Positions 1 to 8,194 of a stretch of 64,000 nt of DNA are shown here, piece after piece. The notes below the pieces were generated by a model, which saw only the letters and a program-made list of their open reading frames with translations, searched no databases and was not told the DNA's origin. This DNA comes from Vibrio zhanjiangensis (GTDB taxonomy: Bacteria; Pseudomonadota; Gammaproteobacteria; Enterobacterales; Vibrionaceae): contig NZ_BSPW01000021.1 of assembly GCF_030161235.1 (NCBI RefSeq), positions 62,001-126,000 of the forward strand. The letters are read 5' to 3'. The first letter of the stretch is position 1. Every line of letters begins with the position of its first letter. Both the position numbers and the translations under genes were made by a program.

Positions 1-177
1 TAAAGCGGATAACTGGTAACACAGCGATTTTCCTGAACCTGTAGGAAAGATAGCCGCACATGATTTTCCACTCAAAACCTTGTCGATAACTTGGTATTGA
101 CCTTCCCTCAGCTGCTCAAAACCGAAGTGTTGTTTCAAGTTTGAGTAGATAGTTTGATGGTGCTCTTGAGTTTGCAT
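1..177 (-). CDS. RecQ-family ATP-dependent DNA helicase, N-terminal fragment (cut by window edge)
   Basis: The first 59 residues of a helicase are encoded on the minus strand, starting at an ATG at 177 and running off the left edge. The fragment has the RecQ layout: a helix ending [10 protein letters not shown] (the Q-motif region) followed by the Walker A loop [12 protein letters not shown] near residues 43-54. RecQ enzymes unwind DNA 3' to 5' in recombination and fork repair. Without the RQC and HRDC regions I cannot say whether this is the housekeeping RecQ or a shorter paralogue, so no symbol is given. It is divergent from the gene at 253, with about 75 bases between the starts. Confidence 0.8.
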   Translation of the reverse strand, partial: MQTQEHHQTIYSNLKQHFGFEQLREGQYQVIDKVLSGKSCAAIFPTGSGKSLCYQLSAL

Positions 178-252
178 TTTCATTACCAGTGGGACAAAAG
201 GGCTTGGAATAGTATTCTAGAGAGATTGTCCGCCAAGGAACATGATTTTAGT

Positions 253-729
253 ATGAATAAAATTGAGCTACTGCAAGTAATAGTGTTGGAGATGGAAAAG
301 TCTCTAATCATCGCACAGAGATCAACTCAAAGAGCGATAGAGTCAGCAACCGATGAAGAGACTGTTCCTGAGCATAAATACGATACACTCGCGCTTGAAG
401 CCTCCTATTTAGCTCACGGTCAAGCTATGCGAGCGGAAGAGTGCGAGCGTGAACTTAGCCAGATGAAACAATTGTCAATCCCAACGAATATGGAACATGT
501 CGCTCTTGGATGTTTGGTCTGTCTTTTGGATGATAGTGATGAATGTCAGTGGTTTTTTATTGCTCCTTGTGCTGGAGGACTTAAGGTTGACTACCAACAG
601 CAACAAGTAATGGTTGTGACATTAGCCTCGCCGCTAGGAAAAGCAATAAAAGGCAAATCTATCGGTGATGATGTTGACTATCAGGTTGGTCAAACAAACT
701 TTAGTTACCAAATAGATACAATAATTTGA
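253..729 (+). CDS. GreA/GreB-family transcription factor-like protein
   Basis: A 158-residue protein with the two-part Gre layout: a charged N-terminal helical hairpin (about residues 1-75, rich in Glu, Lys and Gln) and a C-terminal FKBP-like domain ending in SPLGKAIKGKSIGDDVDYQ, which matches the conserved Gre C-terminal motif. Gre factors insert the coiled coil into the RNA polymerase secondary channel and rescue backtracked complexes. The N-terminal half is divergent, so cleavage activity is uncertain and the protein may be a Gre-like regulator. The ATG at 253 is preferred over the upstream ATG at 154 because AAGGAA lies about 11 bases before it and because the longer form would overlap the divergent helicase gene. 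Confidence 0.75.
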   Translation: MNKIELLQVIVLEMEKSLIIAQRSTQRAIESATDEETVPEHKYDTLALEASYLAHGQAMRAEECERELSQMKQLSIPTNMEHVALGCLVCLLDDSDECQWFFIAPCAGGLKVDYQQQQVMVVTLASPLGKAIKGKSIGDDVDYQVGQTNFSYQIDTII

Positions 730-786
730 CGCAAACTAATAAATAGTTTGATACGGTTTGTAGGTATTCAATAAAGCGAGATAAAA

Positions 787-1533
787 ATGAAACAAGTGCT
801 TTTGACTATTCCTTTGCTGATGATGGTAAGCCAGTTGAACGCGGCTCAGTGTAAAGTTGATTTAAAAAATGACATTAGGCTGAATGGTGAGAGGCTAGAG
901 ATTCATCAACAAGACGGCAATACTGCGGTGGTAGATTCGCAAAATAGACTGATGATTGAGGGAAAAGAAGTCACTCTTGAGCCTGAGCAACAAAAGGCAA
1001 TATCAGATTATCGTACTCATTTAAATGATTACCTTCCTCGGGCAAAGCAAATGGCTCGTGATGGGTTGGCGTTGGCAAACGAAATTATTGATGATGTTGG
1101 TGAGAGTTTCGATGCACCTGAGGCATTTGATAATGTTAAAGCGTCGATGCAGGCGTTTTATGACGACATCGAACAAAGATATTATAAAGATGGAGACTTA
1201 ATTCTACCGGCAGACAGTTTTTCTTCGTTAAGTGAGACTTGGTCACAGGACTTTGAAAGCGCTAAAAAACTTTTCAATGAGGAGTTTATATCCAGTGCGT
1301 TTAGTGCAATGTCAGAGAAAATGAAAGCCGAAGAGGGACTTAACCTTACGAAAATGGCTGAAACCATGAGTGAGCTTAAAGAGCGTATCGCGAATAGGTT
1401 GAAACAACATGCTGGAAAAGTTGAGCAGCAAAGCCAAGAGTTTTGTGATTCTTTGGATGACCTTGCAGAAGAAGAGCAAGAGTTACATCAAATCATTCCG
1501 CAGCTTCAAGACTACCAAATGTTCACTATTTAG
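787..1533 (+). CDS. YggN-like periplasmic protein (DUF2884 family)
   Basis: A 248-residue protein with a clear signal peptide (MKQVLLTIPLLMMVSQLNA, then Ala-Gln). The mature part has the features of the YggN/DUF2884 family: an early Cys, a short beta-rich segment with repeated Gly-Lys-Glu strands, then a long Glu/Lys/Gln-rich helical region and a late Cys, possibly a disulfide partner. Function is unknown; secretion to the periplasm is inferred from the signal. A short gap separates it from the Gre-like gene and a strong terminator follows it, so the two may be co-transcribed. Confidence 0.75.
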   Translation: MKQVLLTIPLLMMVSQLNAAQCKVDLKNDIRLNGERLEIHQQDGNTAVVDSQNRLMIEGKEVTLEPEQQKAISDYRTHLNDYLPRAKQMARDGLALANEIIDDVGESFDAPEAFDNVKASMQAFYDDIEQRYYKDGDLILPADSFSSLSETWSQDFESAKKLFNEEFISSAFSAMSEKMKAEEGLNLTKMAETMSELKERIANRLKQHAGKVEQQSQEFCDSLDDLAEEEQELHQIIPQLQDYQMFTI

Positions 1534-1569
1534 TCGTAACACACTACATCTTAACAGATCGTTACCATG

Positions 1570-1592
1570 GAGCGCTTTCGGCGCTCTTTTTC
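1570..1592 (+). terminator. Intrinsic terminator after the yggN-like gene
   Basis: GAGCGC (1570-1575) pairs with GCGCTC (1581-1586) around a TTTCG loop and is followed by TTTTTCT. Confidence 0.85.
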
Positions 1593-1786
1593 TACTTTTG
1601 CCATCGCTTTGGGGCAAATTTGTAATCAACTTGGTGAGATAATTATTATCGTAAATATTTTTTTACGAGCTGTGATCTTGCTTTTTCTGAGTAAGTGGTG
1701 ATTCGTTAATCACAAATCTGGAGTGAAACCAATGATTGTAATATTGTACTAGCCAACTAGTTTGCAAATACAATATATAGGGTCAT

Positions 1787-3151
1787 ATGACACCAACAGA
1801 CAATTTTGAATCACGGGAGCATTTTGGCTCCCGTTTAGGTTTTATCTTAGCAGCGGCAGGTGCTGCTGTAGGGTTAGGAAACATATGGGGATTTCCGACT
1901 CAGGCAGCAAGTAATGGCGGCGGTGCCTTTTTACTTGTTTATTTGGTCATGATTTTGGTCGTTGCTTTTCCAATGCTTGTGGTTGAGATGGCAATTGGCC
2001 GCCATGGACAAGCTAACCCTGTGGATAGTATGCGTTCGCTAACCTCTCACCAAACTATGCAAAAATTTGGTGCTATGGTCGGTTGGATTGGTTTGAGTGT
2101 ACCCAGTTTGGTTCTGGCCTTTTACAGTATTGTCGGAGGGTGGCTTATCTGCTTTCTCCTTGGTGCTGTTACTGAAATAATGGGCTTGGAATTTGCGACT
2201 AAGTGGCTACAAGGGTTTAGTGTTGAGCGCAACTTATTTGGTACTTTGGTTTTTTACGTGCTAACGATTTTAATTGTCCAAGGGGGCGTTAAGCAGGGGA
2301 TTGAAAAGTGGTCGACTCGTCTAATGCCTGCGTTGTTTATTCTGTTTGGATTATTGTTTGTGTACATCATGACTCAAACCGGCGCAATGGAAGGATTAAA
2401 ACACTATTTAGTTCCGGACTTTAGTCGGGTAATGGATGGTAAGTTGATTTTGGCGGCTATGGGACAAGGCTTCTTTTCTTTGACTATAGGTGGCTGCTCT
2501 ATGCTGATTTATGGCTCCTACCTAAGTAAGAAAGAAAACCTACCCAAAATGGCGATGCATGTAACTCTTGTTGATACCTCGGTTGCTTTTATTGCAGGGT
2601 TAGTGGTCATGCCTGCTATGTTTGTCGCCATGCACAAAGGTGTTCAGATCTATGCAGATGATGGCTCTCTTCTGAGCTCAGATACGTTAGTATTTACCGT
2701 ACTTCCTTTGATGTTTGATAGTTTGGGATTTTTGGGACAGCTATTTGCTGTTGTGTTCTTTGCTCTGCTGACGATTGCGGCGTTAACCTCATCTATCTCG
2801 ATGTTGGAATGTCCTGTTGCTTTAGTTGGCGAGAGATTTAACACCAAGCGTAGTTCGACAAGTTGGGTGTTGGGCGGGCTGATTGCGCTCTTTAGTACCG
2901 TAATCGTGTTTAACTTTGGCGATTTATTTGGACTGGTTGCGACAGTGGCTACTCAATATCTGCAGCCGATAGCCGCACTTTTGTTTTGCCTATTTGGTGG
3001 TTGGGTTTGGAATCGACACTCAAAAATTAAGGAGCTTGAACAAGGGTATCCTGAGTTTAGTTTGGGCTGGTTCGGAAAATGTTGGCCTGTGTATGTTAAA
3101 TTCGTCTGTCCAGTGTTGGTTGCAACGGTTATATGGGTTTCGTTTAATTAA
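1787..3151 (+). CDS. Sodium-dependent neurotransmitter:sodium symporter (NSS/SNF) family transporter
   Basis: A 454-residue multi-spanning membrane protein. The N-terminus carries the NSS signature: GSRLGFILAAAGAAVGLGNI followed by WGFPTQAASNGGGAFLLVY, which builds the sodium and substrate sites in transmembrane segment 1. About eleven to twelve hydrophobic segments follow, including the segment 6 stretch AAMGQGFFSLTIGGC. Bacterial members such as LeuT and MhsT import amino acids with sodium. The substrate here cannot be read from sequence. The gene stands alone, with a promoter-like AT-rich region upstream and a bidirectional hairpin just after its stop. Confidence 0.9.
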   Translation: MTPTDNFESREHFGSRLGFILAAAGAAVGLGNIWGFPTQAASNGGGAFLLVYLVMILVVAFPMLVVEMAIGRHGQANPVDSMRSLTSHQTMQKFGAMVGWIGLSVPSLVLAFYSIVGGWLICFLLGAVTEIMGLEFATKWLQGFSVERNLFGTLVFYVLTILIVQGGVKQGIEKWSTRLMPALFILFGLLFVYIMTQTGAMEGLKHYLVPDFSRVMDGKLILAAMGQGFFSLTIGGCSMLIYGSYLSKKENLPKMAMHVTLVDTSVAFIAGLVVMPAMFVAMHKGVQIYADDGSLLSSDTLVFTVLPLMFDSLGFLGQLFAVVFFALLTIAALTSSISMLECPVALVGERFNTKRSSTSWVLGGLIALFSTVIVFNFGDLFGLVATVATQYLQPIAALLFCLFGGWVWNRHSKIKELEQGYPEFSLGWFGKCWPVYVKFVCPVLVATVIWVSFN

Positions 3152-3160
3152 GTGTCAATA

Positions 3161-3190
3161 AACAACACCTCACATAACAGAGGTGTTGTT
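3161..3190. terminator. Bidirectional terminator between convergent genes
   Basis: Perfect 11-bp stem: AACAACACCTC (3161-3171) with GAGGTGTTGTT (3180-3190), loop of 8 bases. It sits between the symporter stop and the minus-strand stop at 3190-3192, and T-rich runs flank it on both strands. Confidence 0.85.
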
Positions 3191-4254
3191 TAATTAAATG
3201 GGGTAATCTGACCTGTAGTTATTGGTTCAAGATCCGCATCCGATACCTCCTCGATAAAATCTCCCACAACTTGCTCTACTTCCTGATCATCCTCTTCGAA
3301 ATACGCAAGATGAAAAATAGCATCTCCTTCATTTACCAAGGGTAACGTCTGCTGTCCTATTACAATACCGCCTTTGCGTGCTTTTAATGCTATCTCACTG
3401 TGGCCTAATGGAGCACTAATATAGGCGAGCACTTGCCCTCGAGTGACTTTTTCTCCTAGAGTTACCATAGTGCGTAAAATGCCATTACTTTCCGCTCTTA
3501 ACCAGTTGGTTGACTTTGCGATTACTGACATAGGTAAGGTTTTGCGGCTCTTACGTAACATGCCAATGGATTGCATAACACGTTTTACTCCCAAATAGCC
3601 CGCATTAATGCATATAGGCTCAAAACGCAGTGCTTCACCAGCTTCGTAGGTCAGGACTGGGATGCTAAGTTGTTCCGCTTCGCTACGTAATGATCCTGGG
3701 CGCAATTGTGCATCTATAATGACGGGGGTTGCGAAGGCCTGTGCGATACGAAGTGTTTCTGGATTGGATAAATTTGCGCGGATTTGCGGCAAATTAGTGC
3801 GATGTATTGATCCCGTGTGAAGGTCAATAATGTAATCACAACGTTTCGCCACTTGTGAGAAAAAAGTGTAGGCCATACGAGAAGCGAGAGAACCTTTTTC
3901 ACTGCCCGGAAAACAACGATTTAGGTCTCGTCTATCAGGAAGATAACGTGATTTATGAATAAACCCGAACACGTTGACAATGGGCACAGCAACGAGCGTG
4001 CCCTTGAGCTTTTCTATTTCAATGGTGTCTATTAGCTGGCGAACGATTTCAACCCCGTTCAACTCATCGCCATGAATCGCCGCATTGACCATAAGCACTG
4101 GCCCTGCTAGTTTGCCATTGATGATTTCAACAGGTATTGATAAAGGAGAATGTGTATAAAGTTTGGCGGTTTCCAGCTCAATAACTTTTCTTTCTCCAGG
4201 AAGTATTGATTGCCCTAGAAACTCAAATACGCGATTTTTTTTAGCCTTTGCCAC
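3190..4254 (-). CDS. Succinylglutamate desuccinylase/aspartoacylase (M14-like) zinc hydrolase
   Basis: A 354-residue zinc-dependent hydrolase of the AstE/AspA branch of the M14 carboxypeptidases. Visible active-site parts: HGDE (His61, Glu64), RDLNRCFPG (about 109-117), DLHTGS with zinc ligand His146, and YEAGE with the likely catalytic Glu204. The C-terminal third has a barrel-sandwich-like segment. The GTG at 4254 is chosen as the start because AAAGGA lies about 10 bases upstream and it gives a 14-base overlap with rimK; an in-frame ATG at 4281 would overlap more. Last gene of the rimB-rimK operon. Family members cleave N-acyl amino acids; the link to RimK suggests a glutamyl peptide substrate, which is inference. 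Confidence 0.85.
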   Translation of the reverse strand: MAKAKKNRVFEFLGQSILPGERKVIELETAKLYTHSPLSIPVEIINGKLAGPVLMVNAAIHGDELNGVEIVRQLIDTIEIEKLKGTLVAVPIVNVFGFIHKSRYLPDRRDLNRCFPGSEKGSLASRMAYTFFSQVAKRCDYIIDLHTGSIHRTNLPQIRANLSNPETLRIAQAFATPVIIDAQLRPGSLRSEAEQLSIPVLTYEAGEALRFEPICINAGYLGVKRVMQSIGMLRKSRKTLPMSVIAKSTNWLRAESNGILRTMVTLGEKVTRGQVLAYISAPLGHSEIALKARKGGIVIGQQTLPLVNEGDAIFHLAYFEEDDQEVEQVVGDFIEEVSDADLEPITTGQITPFN

Positions 4255-5146
4255 GAGTCTGTGTCCTTTTACTGGCCGCATTCTTTTCGATAAACGAGAT
4301 GATCATCCCTGCAATGTCTTTTCCGGTCGCCGCTTCTATTCCTTCAAGACCAGGAGATGAGTTGACCTCCATAACCAGTGGTCCTCGTGACGATCTCAGC
4401 AAGTCAACGCCAGCAACATTAAGCCCCATTATTCTCGCTGCTGTAACAGCAGTTCGACGTTCTTGTGGTGTTATTTTTGTTAGAGAAGCACTACCGCCCC
4501 GATGCAGGTTTGAGCGAAATTCACCTTCGGCCCCTTGTCGCTTCATTGCTGCAATCACTTTGTCACCAATAACAAAGCAGCGAACATCAGCGCCTTCCGC
4601 TTCCTTTATGTACTCTTGAACCATAATATTTGCTTTGAGTCCCATAAAAGCTTCAATCACACTTTCAGCGGCTTTTCGAGTCTCAGCCAATACCACGCCA
4701 ATCCCCTGCGTTCCTTCTAGGAGTTTAATGACAACAGGTGTTCCACCGACCATTTCGAGAAGATCTTTGACGTCATCAGGTTTGCTGGCAAAGCCTGTGA
4801 TTGGCATGCCTATACCTTTGCGAGAGAGCAGTTGCATAGAACGTAACTTATCTCGTGAACGAGTGATAGCAACGGATTCGTTGACTGGATATACGCCCAA
4901 CATTTCAAACTGACGCAGTACCGCTGTGCCATAGAAGGTGACCGAAGCGCCAATTCTAGGAATGACAGCATCAAATCCAGACAATTCTTCACCTTTAAAA
5001 TGGATCTGAGGCTGGTCTGAGTTGATATTCATATAGCAGCGCAATGCATCAATAACTTTGACTTCGTGACCTCGATTTTGAGCTGCTTCAATCAGTCGCT
5101 GAGTTGAATACAACTTTGAATTGCGTGACAGAATACCTATTTTCAT
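4241..5146 (-). CDS. rimK: RimK-family alpha-L-glutamate ligase (ATP-grasp)
   Basis: A 301-residue ATP-grasp ligase, the usual RimK length. It starts [18 protein letters not shown] as in E. coli RimK and carries the ATP-grasp lysine/glycine loop [11 protein letters not shown] and the metal-binding end [13 protein letters not shown]. RimK adds glutamates to the C-terminus of ribosomal protein S6 and can also make free poly-alpha-glutamate. It overlaps the upstream protease gene by 4 bases (ATGA) and the downstream hydrolase by 14, so the three are translationally coupled. Confidence 0.95.
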   Translation of the reverse strand: MKIGILSRNSKLYSTQRLIEAAQNRGHEVKVIDALRCYMNINSDQPQIHFKGEELSGFDAVIPRIGASVTFYGTAVLRQFEMLGVYPVNESVAITRSRDKLRSMQLLSRKGIGMPITGFASKPDDVKDLLEMVGGTPVVIKLLEGTQGIGVVLAETRKAAESVIEAFMGLKANIMVQEYIKEAEGADVRCFVIGDKVIAAMKRQGAEGEFRSNLHRGGSASLTKITPQERRTAVTAARIMGLNVAGVDLLRSSRGPLVMEVNSSPGLEGIEAATGKDIAGMIISFIEKNAASKRTQTRGKG

Positions 5147-5574
5147 TGAGCGTTTTCCTTGAATGGGATTAAATATGATTCGCTAGGATCAACTACAACA
5201 CGCTTATTCATTGCAGTTCGCCCCAGAAGCATTCGAAATGACATGTTTTCACGGTTTGAGAGTGTGATTTCTATTGGCCAAGTCTGCCCCCCGAGAGAGC
5301 AGAGGGTCTTGATGACATAGCGAGATTCTTCATGACCTCCAGAATCTCTAACTATTCGTTCATCGATAATGGGAGCTTCACAGATGATTTCCTCTTCTGT
5401 ATTGCGTTGCACGGGATGAATCCAAAATCGAGCCCATGATAGGTTCTGTTTTTCGAACTTTTCTACTTTGAAAGCATGTAGACATGAAGTTCGTGCACCC
5501 GTATCAACTTTTGCGTTGATTTTGCTTATTCCGAGTTCTGGCAGAGTAATCGTTTCTCGCCAGCCAAGAATCAT
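5143..5574 (-). CDS. RimB-like retropepsin-fold protease (ATP-dependent zinc protease family, COG4067)
   Basis: A 143-residue protein with an aspartic-protease-like DTGA motif (Asp24-Thr-Gly-Ala, in [15 protein letters not shown]) and a second hydrophobic-Gly element, MLLGRTAM, near the C-terminus. The family is annotated as RimK-associated protease; in Pseudomonas the equivalent RimB acts against RimK-modified S6. The ATG at 5574 is preferred because GGAAAAAGAAAAA precedes it; an in-frame ATG at 5607 has no visible ribosome binding site. It is the first gene of the operon and ends in a 4-base overlap with rimK. Confidence 0.8.
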   Translation of the reverse strand: MILGWRETITLPELGISKINAKVDTGARTSCLHAFKVEKFEKQNLSWARFWIHPVQRNTEEEIICEAPIIDERIVRDSGGHEESRYVIKTLCSLGGQTWPIEITLSNRENMSFRMLLGRTAMNKRVVVDPSESYLIPFKENAQ

Positions 5575-5885
5575 TTTTTCTTTTTCCAAAATATTAATCC
5601 AAACCATCGTTTGATTAAAGAATATAGTACGATTTCATTAAATTATTGTGTTTTATGAAAAAAAAGTCCACAAAGAGAGACTCATCGCCTATAAAAATAA
5701 GGCCGCCATACTAGCAATACATTAGAAATTGGACGAACATAAAAACTCACTTTTACGACAAATAATATCTATTGGTGGTGTTAAATGCGTCAAGGTGTAA
5801 AGATAGGGATTAGAGTGCGTCAAGAGCACAAGCTGTAAAGGCATCTTGTTGCCTCTACAGCATTATTAATTGAGACTTGATGTAC
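5575..5885. other. Intergenic region between rimB and pepD
   Basis: Both neighbouring genes are on the minus strand. The part next to rimB is AT-rich and should carry its promoter; a TACTAT-like -10 can be read on the minus strand around 5620-5630 but no convincing -35. The part next to pepD holds the hairpin at 5832-5861. No open frame with a ribosome binding site was seen. Confidence 0.5.
5832..5861 (-). terminator. Hairpin downstream of pepD, weak terminator
   Basis: GCTGTA(5832-5837)-A-AGGCA(5839-5843) pairs with TGCCT(5850-5854)-C-TACAGC(5856-5861): an 11-bp stem with one A/C mismatch. On the minus strand only a mixed TTGTGCT tail follows, so termination may be weak or Rho-assisted. Confidence 0.5.
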
Positions 5886-7358
5886 TCAGTTCTTATTTGG
5901 AATTGCTTCGAGCAATGCGACCATTTGCTCCCAATACAGGGCTACCGTATCTATCTTGACTTTTTCATCAGGGGAGTGGGGGAATTTTATGGTTGGGCCA
6001 AATGAGACCATATCCATGTTCGGATAAGGTTTTTTGAACAGTCCACACTCAAGGCCAGCGTGTATAACCATAATATTGGGTTTATGGCCATAGATGCCTT
6101 GGTACATTTCTCGGAATATCGACATGATTTCTGAGTCTGGGTCGGGTTTCCAACCTGGGTAAGCGCCTGAAAATGTAACGCTAGCATTTGCCAGTTCTGC
6201 TACTGAGGTCAACATGCTCTCTACCTGACTGCGCCCCGAATCAATTAATGAACGAACAAGGCAAAGCACTCTTAGTTTGTTGCTGTCGGTACTGACTACT
6301 CCTACATTCAGTGATGTTTCAACCACCCCTTCTATGTCGTCACTCATGCGGATAACCCCATTGGGGCATGCGTTAAGTGCTGCAACGAAACGTTGTTGAT
6401 CGGAGACTGCAATCACTTGTTGTGCGGTTTCTATCTCTTGGTTTAGAGAAAGGATGTTGGTTTCAGTTTTGCCCAACTCTTGCTGTAGTTGCTGTGTGTA
6501 GCTATCAAAAAGGCTCGCCAGTTTAGATTCATTTTCTGCAGGAATCGCAATAGTCACAAAAGCTTCGCGAGGAATAGCATTACGCAACGTACCACCACGA
6601 AATTCTATTAGACGCAAATCTAGCTCTTGGGCATGGCCTGCTAGGAAGCGGGCGATGAGTTTGTTAGCGTTACCGCGTCCTGTGTGGATGTCGCAGCCTG
6701 AATGCCCACCTTTAAGGCCTTTCAACGTGAGTTGTCGAGTGTTGTAGCCAGCTGGAATTGGTTCTCGTTGGATGTCGAAAACGATTTCTCCATCGACACC
6801 ACCCGCACAGCCCATATACACTTCGCCTTCCTGCTCAGAATCTGTATTGAGCAGAATCTCTCCTTCCAACCAACCGGCTTGTAATCCGAAAGCCCCCGTC
6901 ATGCCTGCTTCTTCATCAATAGTCAGTAATACTTCCAATGGGCCATGTTTTATATCATTCGACGCTAACACGGCAAGGCATGATGCCATACCTATACCAT
7001 TATCCGATCCAAGGGTTGTGCCTTTGGCTTTGACCCAATCACCATCAATATAGGGCTTGATTGAGTCCTTAGTGAAATCATGAACCGTGTCTTCATTTTT
7101 CTGTGGAACCATATCGATATGAGCTTGCAGTACGACGCCCTTTTTGTTTTCCATACCGGGTGTCGCTGGTTTTTTGATAAATACATTACCAACCGGATCT
7201 CTACGAACCTCTAAATCTTGCTCTTTCGCCCAGTTTACTATGTATTGAGCAAGCGCTTCTTCATGTTTAGAAGGGTGGGGGATTGAGCAGATCTTATCGA
7301 AAAATTGCCATATAAGGCTTGGGGATAAGCCGCTAATTTCAGAGTGGAATTCAGACAC
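5886..7358 (-). CDS. pepD: Aminoacyl-histidine dipeptidase / cytosol non-specific dipeptidase PepD
   Basis: A 490-residue M20-family di-zinc peptidase, full length for PepD. Zinc site residues visible: His80 and Asp82 in QAHIDMVPQ, bridging Asp119 in TTLGSDNGIGMA, and the catalytic/zinc pair Glu149-Glu150 in TIDEEAGMTGAFGL. A lid domain containing GGHSGCDIHTGRGNA follows. It cleaves a broad range of dipeptides, including Xaa-His, in the cytoplasm. Monocistronic by layout: long gaps on both sides. In Vibrio and enterics pepD lies next to gpt, as here but with the permease between them. Confidence 0.95.
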   Translation of the reverse strand: MSEFHSEISGLSPSLIWQFFDKICSIPHPSKHEEALAQYIVNWAKEQDLEVRRDPVGNVFIKKPATPGMENKKGVVLQAHIDMVPQKNEDTVHDFTKDSIKPYIDGDWVKAKGTTLGSDNGIGMASCLAVLASNDIKHGPLEVLLTIDEEAGMTGAFGLQAGWLEGEILLNTDSEQEGEVYMGCAGGVDGEIVFDIQREPIPAGYNTRQLTLKGLKGGHSGCDIHTGRGNANKLIARFLAGHAQELDLRLIEFRGGTLRNAIPREAFVTIAIPAENESKLASLFDSYTQQLQQELGKTETNILSLNQEIETAQQVIAVSDQQRFVAALNACPNGVIRMSDDIEGVVETSLNVGVVSTDSNKLRVLCLVRSLIDSGRSQVESMLTSVAELANASVTFSGAYPGWKPDPDSEIMSIFREMYQGIYGHKPNIMVIHAGLECGLFKKPYPNMDMVSFGPTIKFPHSPDEKVKIDTVALYWEQMVALLEAIPNKN

Positions 7359-7720
7359 AGGTGACTCCTTTACTGTGATGAGACCAAGCTTTGGTACATG
7401 TTTAACTTTGTACTAGGATGCAAAACGTAATTTGGTCCATGAATTTGAGTCTTTGAGGATATCATTAGCGGATGTAACCGAGTAGTAAAAGTAAGCAAAA
7501 AATTCTAATTTTTGTCACATAAACGTCACCTTACTCTGGAAATATTATACGATACCAGTTGTTTATTTTGGCATTGCTAAATTGACATTTGTGTAATTTA
7601 ATTACGGGTTTGGTGTGTATAATATTGATTTTGTGTTTTTAATGTGATTTAAGCTTCTTTTTGTTGTAATTAAATTTCACTTTGGTTATAGTCGAAGTCA
7701 ACTTCTAAAGTGAAGATAAA

Positions 7721-7900
7721 ATGCTCAAAGGACGAGTCCGCTTTGTCGCCTCCAAGGAACTGAGAAATCAATGTTGTGTATTTCCATTGATTGAAAAGGT
7801 GATAGTTATGAAAGGTTTGCCATGTGCAGAATTCTGGATAAGCAACTCTGTTTATACTGGTTATTTTGTCTATCCATCCAGTTTCGGTTATCAAGCTTAA
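7721..7900 (+). CDS. Possible small protein, 59 residues, unrecognised
   Basis: ATG at 7721 preceded by AGTGAAGA at a suitable distance; the frame runs to TAA at 7898-7900. A second in-frame ATG at 7808 has AAGGTGAT ahead of it and would give 30 residues. The product begins MLKGRVRFVASKELRN and ends in an aromatic stretch, VYTGYFVYPSSFGYQA. I do not recognise it. Support is the ribosome-binding sites and the terminator at 7982 on the same strand; against it is the lack of any known motif. It may instead be part of a non-coding RNA. Confidence 0.25.
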   Translation: MLKGRVRFVASKELRNQCCVFPLIEKVIVMKGLPCAEFWISNSVYTGYFVYPSSFGYQA

Positions 7901-7981
7901 ACTGGTGCTCCTGAATGAAGTTCATTTACCCCTAATGATTGGAATTTTTTAGCAGTGTATTTGCCACTGATATGATTCGAC

Positions 7982-8009
7982 CGCCACTCACCTTGAGTGG
8001 CGTTTTTTT
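7982..8009 (+). terminator. Strong intrinsic terminator of an unidentified plus-strand transcript
   Basis: CGCCACTCA (7982-7990) pairs perfectly with TGAGTGGCG (7994-8002), loop CCT, followed by seven T. Only the plus orientation has a T-tract, yet the nearest annotated upstream gene (pepD) is on the minus strand. Confidence 0.9.
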
Positions 8010-8114
8010 ATTACTTCATGAACTTTAAAAGATTTTTTTTGCTGCTTAACAAATCTTATTGTGTTGGCGTTAAAAGGTTAAAAATAGAATACTTGATTGA
8101 GGACGAAATCTGTC

Positions 8115-8173
8115 TGGAATTTGAAAATTTTAGACCCTATAATTCCGCCAATCGATTACGCAACCGTTTACTT
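8115..8173 (+). promoter_or_regulatory. Purine permease promoter with PurR-like operator
   Basis: A consensus -10 TATAAT lies at 8138-8143 with a weak TGGAAT -35 at 8115-8120 (17-base spacer). At 8158-8173, around +10, is ACGCAACCGTTTACTT, close to the gammaproteobacterial PurR operator ACGCAAACGTTTNCNT. The downstream gene is a purine-type permease, which fits PurR control; the binding itself is inferred. Confidence 0.65.
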
Positions 8174-8194
8174 TTTCACCTTTGGAATTCGATT

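Larger units (their letters stand above)
7359..8194. other. Long intergenic region between pepD and the purine permease
   Basis: Holds the divergent pepD promoter region, a plus-strand TATAAT at 7618-7623, a possible 59-codon frame (7721-7900), a strong plus-strand terminator (7982-8009), then the permease promoter and PurR-like site. The terminator has no recognised gene upstream on its strand, so an unannotated small RNA or small protein transcript is likely here. A frame on the minus strand (7670-7894) lacks a good start. Confidence 0.6.

Noticed and set aside
154..252. Longer N-terminus for the Gre-like gene
   Set aside because: It overlaps the divergent helicase start, has no ribosome binding site and no conserved sequence; ATG at 253 is better.
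1409..1642. 77-codon frame overlapping the yggN-like gene
   Set aside because: A shadow frame that passes through the terminator hairpin.
7670..7894. 74-codon frame on the minus strand in the pepD-permease gap
   Set aside because: Needs a TTG start with a poorly placed ribosome binding site, and the terminator is on the other strand; no recognisable motif.
7997..8194. 66-residue N-terminal extension of the purine permease
   Set aside because: It runs through the promoter, the PurR-like site and the terminator tail; the family starts near the ATG at 8195.
7400..8194. Purine riboswitch before the permease
   Set aside because: The conserved three-way-junction loops of the purine class were not found.
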